A stretch of DNA of 64,000 nt, taken from NCBI GenBank assembly GCA_018268085.1, contig JAFDXE010000017.1, positions 1 through 64,000 on the forward strand, given 5' to 3'. The notes beneath the pieces were generated by a model. It saw nothing but the letters and a program-made list of their open reading frames with translations. It had not been told where the DNA came from and made no database searches. The position numbers and the translations under genes are program-made. Every line of letters begins with the position of its first letter. The stretch's first letter is position 1. This stretch comes from Bacteroidota bacterium. GTDB taxonomy: Bacteria; Bacteroidota; Bacteroidia; Chitinophagales; Chitinophagaceae. Below are positions 36,734 to 44,370 of the stretch, piece by piece.

Positions 36734-37318
36734 ATGCCGCATAGTGATTTTGAAAAAATTTATACCCTCGTTCTCAACAGGCTTAAAGAACTTGCTCCTG
36801 CCCTTTCCTACCATTGTATAGAACATACACTGGATGTATTGCAACAGGCATCCAGGGTTGCCAAGGATGAAAATATAAATGAAAAAGAATTATACCTGTT
36901 AAGGGTAGCCGCATTGTATCACGACACAGGATTTTTATATAAGTATAAAGACCATGAAAGCAAGAGCTGCGAGATTTTTTTAGAAGACAGCAAACAATTT
37001 ACATTTACCGATAGTGATAAGCGTATTATAGTAGACCTGATCATGGCTACCCGTGTTCCGCAGCAGCCAAAAACATTATTACAACGTATTATTTGTGATG
37101 CTGATCTTGACTACCTGGGACGACATGACTTTGATGTAATAGCGGCTAAGCTTAAGAGTGAGTTCTTTAATTTCGGAATTGTTTCAGATGAAAAAGATTG
37201 GCATACACTGCAGAAAATGTTCCTGGAAAATCACAGCTACCATACCAGTTCATCTCAATTATTAAGGGAGCCTGTAAAAAAAGAAAACCTCAGTAAGATC
37301 AAAAAGAAAGATTCCTAA
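36734..37318 (+). CDS. HD-domain phosphohydrolase-like protein
   Basis: 194 residues. HCIEHTLDVLQQA and ALYHDTGFLYKYKDHE show the His...His-Asp...pattern of HD-superfamily metal-dependent phosphohydrolases, with a later Asp in CDADLDYLG. Such domains hydrolyse nucleotides or (cyclic) dinucleotides; the substrate cannot be told from the sequence. It converges with a cyclic-nucleotide-binding protein gene, but a functional link is only a guess. Confidence 0.82.
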   Translation: MPHSDFEKIYTLVLNRLKELAPALSYHCIEHTLDVLQQASRVAKDENINEKELYLLRVAALYHDTGFLYKYKDHESKSCEIFLEDSKQFTFTDSDKRIIVDLIMATRVPQQPKTLLQRIICDADLDYLGRHDFDVIAAKLKSEFFNFGIVSDEKDWHTLQKMFLENHSYHTSSSQLLREPVKKENLSKIKKKDS

Positions 37319-37374
37319 ATTAATTTTCAGCATACCTTTCTTATTCCTGATTTTTCATTTCATACTTCAAATTA

Positions 37375-37812
37375 CTACTCCTTCCTTCTCATTTCCACAT
37401 TTATCCTGTCTTGTTCTCTCAATCTCCTGCACAGGGTGCGCATGATGCCTTTTAAAATATCTGTATTGATAGCCACTACATCATAAAATGCTTCCTGTTC
37501 TATTTTCAGAAATATACAATCCGTTAAGGTAGTAACACTGGCAGACCTTGTTTCAGAATCCAGTAATGAAAGTTCACCGAATATCTCGTTATCAGATAAG
37601 GTTGCCAACTGGTGCTCACCATCATGAATTGACACCGTTCCTGAATAAATAAAATACATGCAATTACCGCTGTCGCCTTTTTTAAATAAAGTAACTCCTT
37701 TATCAACCTGGCTTTCTTTACATATAGAAGCAATCTCAACAAGGTCGGCCTCATTGCAGTTTTTAAAGATATCGGAGTTTTTTAAAAGCAATATTTTTTC
37801 AATGATCAGCAT
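37375..37812 (-). CDS. Stand-alone cyclic nucleotide-binding domain protein
   Basis: 145 residues. One cNMP-binding beta-roll: FKNCNEADLVEIA, GNCMYFIYSGTVSI and the phosphate-binding cassette FGELSLLDSETRSASV, in which the Glu and Arg that hold cyclic nucleotide are kept. No helix-turn-helix follows, so it is not a Crp-type regulator. The ATG overlaps the end of the nucleotide-transporter/HEAT gene by 7 bp, so the two are co-translated and probably work together, with this protein as a cNMP-sensing subunit (inference). Confidence 0.85.
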   Translation of the reverse strand: MLIIEKILLLKNSDIFKNCNEADLVEIASICKESQVDKGVTLFKKGDSGNCMYFIYSGTVSIHDGEHQLATLSDNEIFGELSLLDSETRSASVTTLTDCIFLKIEQEAFYDVVAINTDILKGIMRTLCRRLREQDRINVEMRRKE

Positions 37813-40559
37813 ACAATATTATTTATAGTGTCCATTACATACAATTTCGTTTCCTGCACCAGGTAATGATCGTTTTGATGCTGGTGGCCTTTTAATTTAT
37901 CAAGAAAATCTACATCCCGGCTTTTCCAGGAAGAATAAACGCATACAGCTTTTGTCCACGAGTTATACAAATGCGGTTCATTAAACATCACTTTGTGGTA
38001 GAAGTTTTTAATATCCTGTTTAGCAGAAGCATGGCTGCTATGAACAGGATCCAGGATAAAATCAAACAACACATTCACTTCTTTAGACACTTTCTTCGGC
38101 AACATCAGTTCCAGCATTTCCATGGCATTGTACAATTTATCTTTCTTATCTACCTCCATTAATTCCAATACCCTGTTCACTTCTCTTGCTCCATATAACA
38201 TGGAACATAATTTTAACGACATCTGTAAATCTCCTTTCACTTCATTGTATATTGAACGACTGATCAGGTCGCCAAATTCAAAAGCCGGTATATGCCCATA
38301 ATCTGTAATCTTATCTCTGCCTGTCTTTAAAATTTCCTCCAGCAAATCGCTAAATCTTTGGTTGATATTTGCATCAACAGGTTCATACCCTTTCAGCCAT
38401 AATGAATGCAATACACTATATTGTAGATTTTCATTGTTAACATTCAATTTATCTAACAGGAAGGCAGTAGAACATTCTCCTTTGATCCTTCCCGCAATTT
38501 TTACCAGGTCGCGAATGTGTTCAACCGGAATGGTAACCTCCAATTTTCGCAGATCTTCAAACACCCTGTCTCCGTATAATTGCAGTCCTTTTAAAACAAT
38601 GTTTTTGTGTTCGGGCTTATCCAGCATAGCCATGATAGACGGTAACAACCTTTGCATTCTTAGTTTACACACTGCCGTTACTGCAACCCGCTGTACAGCT
38701 ATTTCCCGGTCATTAATCAGTTTTTCAATAGCATGAGTAAACTGAACGGTCTTAAGTTCACTGATAATTTCAACTGCCAGTTCTCTTTCGGCTGGATGGT
38801 GCGATGTAATCAGCCTGTCAATTTCTTTTCCTGCTGCAATCAGGTAATTGAATTCAGTATGGTTAAGGAGGTTGATAATAATGATCTTTCTTGTACCATT
38901 ATCATTCGCACTTATATTTTCTGATACTTTTTCAAGGAACCTGCTATCGTATTTACATAATAACGAAACAATTTTTTGTTCAAGCTCGATATCGGTAACT
39001 GCATTCAGCATGCTTCGCAAAGTATCTGCATCAATTTTTCCTTTGCTATCTAACCTGTCGAGTGCAAATTTTTTAACTTCTATATCCTTTTCATCACTGA
39101 GCTGATCATACAGCAATGAATCAAGTCGATCATAACCTGCCTGTTCAAGAATATTCAATGCATAGATTACTTCTATTCTTTTTCCCCTGGTAATTTTATT
39201 CAGCAGGATATCTATGGTTTGCTGATCGGTTATATATATTTCTTCACTGTTAAAAATACCTTTCTTAATAGATGCATGCACAGTATCGAGGTAGGTTCGC
39301 CGCATAAAAAAGATGATCACTGCCCAGCCAAACAGGTTTAACAACACTACTTTAACTGCCAGCAAAATGGTGAGTTCAACGCCGGTTCTATGCAGGAACC
39401 ATAAGGAAAGCCCAACAATAATAAGTGATGGTGGATACATGTAACCCTTTGAAATGATATGCCCTTTCAGCCGAAGATTTTCTTTCAATGGTTGAAAAAG
39501 GATCAGAAACACAGGTTCCTGCATCGTAGAGCGCAACACTTCCGTTATCATTGCCATTACACCGAAAATAAACAGGTTGGTATTAGAACTTCCGGTAGTT
39601 AAAAAGAATACAAGGCAAAAAAGAAATAGTATCCCAGGCGTTATAAACAGGCAATAAATTACACCCAACCGTTCTATAACCCTGCTCGTAAAAATTAATT
39701 TGAATGCCATTGCAATTAAACGGCCAATGGCAAAAAATATCGAAATGTAAAATGCCAGGTCGGTTATATTTTCATACCGCAGTTTTACCTGGGATATAAA
39801 CGTGTAGTCGATCAGTACAAATACATTGTAACTGATGATCGACAACAATGAAATGGTAAATATGAGTTTGTGTTTAAAGAAAAAAGCGATGAGGCCTGTT
39901 TTAACATGATGATGTTCTTCGTGATGATGGATCTCATGAGGTTTATTCCTTATTGGCTCCCAGGATTTCTTATTGGTAAAATGGCTGAATAAAAACAGTC
40001 CTGCAAGCAGCGAAATAACCGCCAGCCAAATTAAATTACTCAACCCGAGAAAAGGAATAAACAATGGTGGCAACAAGTAACCGATGAGTTTTGCAGGAAG
40101 ATCACCGGAACCAACAATGGAAAATACCCTGCGGCTTTCCCTCACGTTAAACAATAATGAAACCAATCCCCAAAATGCATACCCATTCACCATATAAATT
40201 AATACGCTGCACGCAAGTAGTATAAAAACAAACTCGTCTTTATTACCGTAATTCAAACCTATCCACAACCCTACCAGCAACAATGCACAAAAACCGATCA
40301 CATATTTCACCAGTTGAACCGGGGAAATAGCATGCTCGAGCTTTTCGTACAAAACGTTGAAAAATATCAGCAGGCCTGCTATTAACAGGTACACTAACGG
40401 TAACGAGTGAATGGATAAATCGTGAACAAATAAGGTAAGGGCAATTATGTTTACCAATGCATTTGCCAAACCAATGAAGAACTGAACGGTTAATAGATCA
40501 AAAACCTGGCTTGATTCGGAATTTTTAATATTCAAAATCCGGTAAACACGTTCTTTCAT
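37806..40559 (-). CDS. Nucleotide transporter-like (NTT/Npt1) membrane protein with HEAT-repeat tail
   Basis: 917 residues. Residues 1 to about 440 hold some 11-12 hydrophobic helices in an MFS/ATP:ADP-antiporter-like arrangement (for example GSGDLPAKLIGYLLPPLFIP). From about 455 to 917 the protein is soluble and alpha-helical with HEAT-like repeats (IEVKKFALDRLDSKGKID, EIAVQRVAVTAVCKLRMQR). A His-rich loop HHEEHHHVK sits between the membrane halves. Obligate intracellular bacteria use NTT proteins to import ATP; free-living Bacteroidota versions have unknown substrates. It overlaps the cyclic-nucleotide-binding gene by 7 bp. Confidence 0.75.
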   Translation of the reverse strand: MKERVYRILNIKNSESSQVFDLLTVQFFIGLANALVNIIALTLFVHDLSIHSLPLVYLLIAGLLIFFNVLYEKLEHAISPVQLVKYVIGFCALLLVGLWIGLNYGNKDEFVFILLACSVLIYMVNGYAFWGLVSLLFNVRESRRVFSIVGSGDLPAKLIGYLLPPLFIPFLGLSNLIWLAVISLLAGLFLFSHFTNKKSWEPIRNKPHEIHHHEEHHHVKTGLIAFFFKHKLIFTISLLSIISYNVFVLIDYTFISQVKLRYENITDLAFYISIFFAIGRLIAMAFKLIFTSRVIERLGVIYCLFITPGILFLFCLVFFLTTGSSNTNLFIFGVMAMITEVLRSTMQEPVFLILFQPLKENLRLKGHIISKGYMYPPSLIIVGLSLWFLHRTGVELTILLAVKVVLLNLFGWAVIIFFMRRTYLDTVHASIKKGIFNSEEIYITDQQTIDILLNKITRGKRIEVIYALNILEQAGYDRLDSLLYDQLSDEKDIEVKKFALDRLDSKGKIDADTLRSMLNAVTDIELEQKIVSLLCKYDSRFLEKVSENISANDNGTRKIIIINLLNHTEFNYLIAAGKEIDRLITSHHPAERELAVEIISELKTVQFTHAIEKLINDREIAVQRVAVTAVCKLRMQRLLPSIMAMLDKPEHKNIVLKGLQLYGDRVFEDLRKLEVTIPVEHIRDLVKIAGRIKGECSTAFLLDKLNVNNENLQYSVLHSLWLKGYEPVDANINQRFSDLLEEILKTGRDKITDYGHIPAFEFGDLISRSIYNEVKGDLQMSLKLCSMLYGAREVNRVLELMEVDKKDKLYNAMEMLELMLPKKVSKEVNVLFDFILDPVHSSHASAKQDIKNFYHKVMFNEPHLYNSWTKAVCVYSSWKSRDVDFLDKLKGHQHQNDHYLVQETKLYVMDTINNIVC

Positions 40560-40661
40560 GGAGCTAAATATACAAAAGGTATTGTAATTAAGTTTAAATC
40601 ACATTGCTACAGGTAAGAATGTATCCTCTTATACCCATTTCGGTTTAATATGAAATCCTTT

Positions 40662-41411
40662 TTACTTTCTCTTTTTATATACATCGAGATTTACCAGGCC
40701 CCAGCGCTGCAACCTGTGTAGTACGCTCACTTTCAATACGCCCAACCCATATACAACACTGTTTCTGAAATTAATGGAAGAAGCTTCTTCGAAATATTTT
40801 GTGGGGCAGGTAATTTCAGCTATCGGAAACCGGTGGTAAATAATCTGTGAGAGCACCTGGTTGTCAAAAACAAAATTGTCTGAATTAGCAGGATAATTTA
40901 TGGTTTCCAGCACATGCCGGGAATAGGCACGGTAGCCGGTATGGTATTCGGATAATTTTTCATTCAGCAAAATGTTTTCAATAAAGGTTAAGAAGCGGTT
41001 GAAGATAAATTTATGAAAAGGCATACCACCCCTTAAAGCACCTTTCCCTAAAATCCTGGATCCCAGCACAACAGGATATAAATCACTACTGAGCAGGGTT
41101 GCCATAGCAGGAATGAGTTTCGGTGTATATTGATAATCGGGATGCAACATGATGATGATATCAGCGCCTAGTTCCAGTGCTTTATTGTAACATGTTTTCT
41201 GGTTACCCCCGTATCCTTTATTCTTTTCATGACGAACCAGGTGCTTAATACCCAGCCGCTTTCCCAATGCTAATGTCTGGTCGCTACTGGCATCATCTAC
41301 CAATACCACTTCATCTACAATATCGTGAGGGATCTCTGCATACGTTCGCTCCAACGTTAGCTCTGCATTGTATGCCGGAAGTACAACAACGATCTTTTTA
41401 TTTTGAAACAT
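40662..41411 (-). CDS. GT2 family glycosyltransferase
   Basis: 249 residues. The GT-A fold is shown by VVVLPAYNAELTLERTY, LVDDASSDQT, IMLHPDYQYTP (the DxD-like site) and the acceptor region GGMPFHKFIFNRFLTFIENIL and YHTGYRAYSR. It resembles polyprenyl-phosphate hexosyltransferases of the DPM1/GtrB kind without the C-terminal membrane domain. It lies 23 bp after the membrane TPR gene, so the two are probably an operon for protein or lipid glycosylation (inference). Confidence 0.88.
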   Translation of the reverse strand: MFQNKKIVVVLPAYNAELTLERTYAEIPHDIVDEVVLVDDASSDQTLALGKRLGIKHLVRHEKNKGYGGNQKTCYNKALELGADIIIMLHPDYQYTPKLIPAMATLLSSDLYPVVLGSRILGKGALRGGMPFHKFIFNRFLTFIENILLNEKLSEYHTGYRAYSRHVLETINYPANSDNFVFDNQVLSQIIYHRFPIAEITCPTKYFEEASSINFRNSVVYGLGVLKVSVLHRLQRWGLVNLDVYKKRK

Positions 41412-41434
41412 GGTAAGGTGAATAAAGAATTTTA

Positions 41435-43321
41435 TTATTGCGGAACAACAGGAGCAGATATTTTATCCAGCCATCCTTTTATGGTTGTATTATTCGGATC
41501 CAATTGCAATGCTCTCGACCATACTTCTCTTGCCTTCACTATATTTTTCTGATTCAGATAATAACCACCAAGATTATATAAAGCACTTACATTATCGGGT
41601 GTGCATTCCAGTGAGGAATTAATGGCAGCAATAGCAGCCTCCAGGTTTTTAGATTCAAATTCTTTTACAGCAAGAGCATTGTATTGCTGTGTGAGGTATT
41701 GCATATTTATATTCAGCACGTTATTATCAGGATAAATTGCTTTCGCTTTCAGCAGGTTTGCCTTCGAACTATCCAGCATATTCTTGTGAATATAAATAAC
41801 ACCAAGATCAATAAATGCATCTGCATAACCCGGATAAATTTTCAGCGCCCTGCGGAAATAAGTAGCGGCAGTATCAAAATACCTGTTGCGTAATAAGGAA
41901 TCTTTCTTTTCCTGCTCACCTCGTTTTAAATAAGCCACACCGGCAAAGCTGGTTGTTTTTGCACTATAAGGCGCATGCACCGCATCAGCAATAAAAAGTG
42001 TATCATTATTTTTCCAGTCGGGGTTTCTTGCAATTGTTTTCACTGCGCCAGCCAGTACAATAACTGCGGAAACTGAAATGGCAGCATAGAGCGGAGTGAT
42101 ATTGTTTTCCTTTTGTTTAAAAACAGTAACAATTACATAAGCCACCGCAATGGCAAAACCAATAGATGGCTGAAACAAAAATCTTTCGTTAAACGGGGAG
42201 CCCACTTCAAAAGCGAAATTGGATACAATAGAAAGCGTAGCATAATAAAATAAAATACAGAATGACAAAATGTTCCTTCTTTTAAACAACGCTACAGCTA
42301 TGATGATCAAAGCTGCATTTACAATAATTGATGCTATACATTTCCAGTCTGAAAAATGTACATAAGGGATCTGGTTGTAAGAATAATCAAATGATAAAGG
42401 ATGTGGATATACCAGCATCAAAAGATCTTTGCCCAATATCATGATCTTGGTTGCCAGCTCCTGGTCGCCCTGCGCAAACAAAAACGGAGAATTCATTACT
42501 TCCCTTGAAGCTGCCCCGGCAATACCTGTAATATTCAACCTCATGAAAAGATATACTACAAATACAATAATGAAAGGGAAAGAAGCTATCAAACACTGGC
42601 GAATCGTTTTATTATAGAAAAAGTATAAAAGCATTGGAATAACTGCAATAAATGTGATTCCATTTTCTTTTGCCAGCAGCGAAAAGAAAAAAGCTGCCAA
42701 TGCGCCAACCATACTCATAAATCGCTTTTGGGAAACATATTTATGATAGCTGCTAACACAAACGAGTAACAGCAGCAAAGAGAGAATTTCATCACGTCCT
42801 TTAATATTGGAAACTACATCTGTGTGTAAAGGGTGGGCTGCAAAAATTAAGGTAGCGATTAGAGAAGCCAGTATATTTTCTTTAAATACTACCTGGCGGA
42901 GAAAACGAAAAAGCAATACGCATACGAGGCCATACAGCAGTGCATTTACGAGATGGCTAACAGAAGGTTTCTCTCCAAAAATGCCATATTCCATGGCGAA
43001 GGTAACTACAGAGAGCGGACGATACCTGCCGCCGGCCAGCTCATTGTTTACACCGGCAACTCCTGAAAAAGATTCGTGGGAGAGAATATCTTTTATACCG
43101 TTGAAGCCGGCTTTAGTATATTCATTTTCTGTGATAACAATTCCATCATCCAGCGCATACTCATTAAAAAATGTGTTGAAGTAAATGGAAAAAGCAAAAA
43201 TGAAAATCAATGCGGCCAGCAATCGCTGTTTTCCTTTTAGAAAGGAAGGATAGTCATTAGTAAGTACAGCTTGGGTTGGTATTTCAACCGTTTTTACAAC
43301 GGCTTTCTTTTTTTGCGACAT
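41435..43321 (-). CDS. TMTC-like membrane protein with C-terminal TPR repeats
   Basis: 628 residues from ATG 43321 (MSQKKKAVVK); an in-frame TTG at 43342 is rejected because it falls within the -7 promoter box. About ten membrane helices (residues 35-420) carry GT-C-like features: an acidic pair early in the protein in YALDDGIVITENEY and later HPLHTDVVSNIKGRDEI. Three to four TPR units follow (about 480-620: YPGYADAFIDLGVIYI, PDNVSALYNLGGYYL). The layout equals eukaryotic TMTC O-mannosyltransferases, so a lipid-linked sugar transferase is plausible. The neighbouring GT2 could make its donor. Confidence 0.8.
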   Translation of the reverse strand: MSQKKKAVVKTVEIPTQAVLTNDYPSFLKGKQRLLAALIFIFAFSIYFNTFFNEYALDDGIVITENEYTKAGFNGIKDILSHESFSGVAGVNNELAGGRYRPLSVVTFAMEYGIFGEKPSVSHLVNALLYGLVCVLLFRFLRQVVFKENILASLIATLIFAAHPLHTDVVSNIKGRDEILSLLLLLVCVSSYHKYVSQKRFMSMVGALAAFFFSLLAKENGITFIAVIPMLLYFFYNKTIRQCLIASFPFIIVFVVYLFMRLNITGIAGAASREVMNSPFLFAQGDQELATKIMILGKDLLMLVYPHPLSFDYSYNQIPYVHFSDWKCIASIIVNAALIIIAVALFKRRNILSFCILFYYATLSIVSNFAFEVGSPFNERFLFQPSIGFAIAVAYVIVTVFKQKENNITPLYAAISVSAVIVLAGAVKTIARNPDWKNNDTLFIADAVHAPYSAKTTSFAGVAYLKRGEQEKKDSLLRNRYFDTAATYFRRALKIYPGYADAFIDLGVIYIHKNMLDSSKANLLKAKAIYPDNNVLNINMQYLTQQYNALAVKEFESKNLEAAIAAINSSLECTPDNVSALYNLGGYYLNQKNIVKAREVWSRALQLDPNNTTIKGWLDKISAPVVPQ

Positions 43322-43339
43322 TCTGCTAGCAGTTATATC

Positions 43340-43347
43340 CAAAAATA
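43340..43347 (-). promoter_or_regulatory. -7 box of the TPR membrane-protein gene
   Basis: The minus strand reads TATTTTTG (TANNTTTG), 18 bp before ATG 43321. It rules out the longer TTG-started frame and gives this gene a promoter separate from the microprotein operon. Confidence 0.5.
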
Positions 43348-43396
43348 GGGATAATTATAATGTTTTTATTATCCCCTGTTCCTGCTAACAACCTGG

Positions 43397-43570
43397 TTAT
43401 CTAACCAACAATGATTTTCTTTTACTGTGTATCTTCCACATATCTGCAGCAGAAAAAATCCTGCCCGATCCTTTACTTAACTGTGTTCCAATAGAACTGC
43501 ATACATTATTGATGTTGACAACAACGGGTTGCAGAATTTGTTTGAAGAAATGTTTGTCTTGCTTTTTCAT
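43397..43570 (-). CDS. Microprotein C of the FS-A-LWNI family
   Basis: 57 residues from ATG 43570 to TAA 43397. MKKQDKHFFK at the N-terminus and RIFSAADMWKIHSKRK near the C-terminus align with microproteins A and D without gaps; the middle has diverged. The longer in-frame start at 43594 would add eight residues absent from the relatives. It is the last of three tandem copies (E, D, C), 29 bp after D, and lies 54-75 bp before the TPR gene. Function unknown. Confidence 0.75.
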   Translation of the reverse strand: MKKQDKHFFKQILQPVVVNINNVCSSIGTQLSKGSGRIFSAADMWKIHSKRKSLLVR

Positions 43571-43599
43571 GACTTTGTTTTTTAAAAGATTCATTCAAA

Positions 43600-43773
43600 T
43601 TACCTCAGTTGAATTAATTTCCTCCTTCGGTGGATATTCCACATATCTGCCACACTGAACAACTTGTTGCTGTTAACCGCTTTAGTAGCTGCGGTTTCAT
43701 GGGTTTGTTTCACAATGATTTCCGCGGCATCATTAATCGTTAATCGGAAGAATATCCTGTCTTGTTTTTTCAT
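43600..43773 (-). CDS. Microprotein D of the FS-A-LWNI family
   Basis: 57 residues from ATG 43773 to TAA 43600. MKKQDRIFFRLTIN and KLFSVADMWNIHRRRK align end to end with microprotein A at about half identity, although A lies more than 7 kb away. It is the middle gene of the E-D-C tandem. A 13-bp direct repeat ATGGCTATACTTT (43772-43784 and 43796-43808) covers its start region on the opposite strand. Basic, no signal peptide, function unknown. Confidence 0.75.
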   Translation of the reverse strand: MKKQDRIFFRLTINDAAEIIVKQTHETAATKAVNSNKLFSVADMWNIHRRRKLIQLR

Positions 43774-43813
43774 GGCTATACTTTTTATATTTAAAATGGC
43801 TATACTTTATTTA

Positions 43814-43948
43814 TTATCTCACAAGGGTTGATCTGCGCTGGCGTTGAATGTTCCAAAGGTCAACCGAACTGAAAATTTTGTGCTGCTGTCCATTAACTGA
43901 TTTCATTTCGTTCTGAACTGTTTTGCTTGTTTGTGATTGCGTTTTCAT
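43814..43948 (-). CDS. Microprotein E of the FS-A-LWNI family
   Basis: 44 residues from ATG 43948 to TAA 43814, the shortest family member. MKTQSQTSKTVQNEM is followed by KIFSSVDLWNIQRQRR and a final Arg. The in-frame upstream start at 44032 is ruled out because it lies within the promoter (-7 box 44020-44027). The leader and start context AAAGTCATGAAA is shared with copy C, so the duplication included the 5' region. It is the first gene of the E-D-C tandem. Function unknown. Confidence 0.75.
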   Translation of the reverse strand: MKTQSQTSKTVQNEMKSVNGQQHKIFSSVDLWNIQRQRRSTLVR

Positions 43949-44019
43949 GACTTTTATTTTTATAAGTTTTAAAATCTGTTTTGTTGTAGGGCCCTTCCCC
44001 TTTTCTTCCTTTGATAACA

Positions 44020-44050
44020 CAAAGCTATACAAAAATTAGTACTATGCAAA
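44020..44050 (-). promoter_or_regulatory. Full consensus promoter of the microprotein E-D-C operon
   Basis: On the minus strand: TTTG (44047-44050), exactly 19 bp, TAGCTTTG (44020-44027). This is the best match to the Bacteroidota TTTG-N19-TANNTTTG consensus in the window. It predicts a leader of about 65 nt with a purine-rich stretch before ATG 43948. Confidence 0.7.
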
Positions 44051-44370
44051 ACAAAGTACCAGTTATTTAAAAGTAATTGGCAGTATTTAATAGCGCCTGC
44101 TTAAATTCAAGTGACTGATTTACAACGTATAAGAATATTCAAAAGTTACAGTTGCGGGAAAATAATTGATTTTATGAACGGAAATGTGGGAGGACAAATG
44201 GTAGAAATCAACTAAAAACTAAACTCCGGGCACTCAGTGAACTTAAAAAAGTAGCATGCTGAACAAAAGAATGGAGTTAAATGAACAAGTTCTATAGGGT
44301 TTCAACTGCCGGAACGATTAACAGCCATCACCCTTTTTTATTATCTTGTTTGTACACAACCTATCCAGCT
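44051..44370. other. Intergenic gap before the CotH-like gene
   Basis: About 320 bp between divergent genes. Apart from the microprotein promoter at its left edge I see no reading frame, repeat or hairpin, and no good -7 box for the CotH-like gene. Confidence 0.4.

Noticed and set aside
36056..43948. Microproteins as lanthipeptide or spliceotide precursors
   Set aside because: No maturase, radical SAM, cyclodehydratase or peptidase-transporter gene is near. The C-terminus, normally the variable core, is the conserved part. The possibility is mentioned but not claimed.
43342..44032. Longer N-terminal forms of microproteins C and E and of the TPR gene
   Set aside because: The extra in-frame starts (44032, 43594, 43342) fall within promoter boxes or add residues absent from the relatives.
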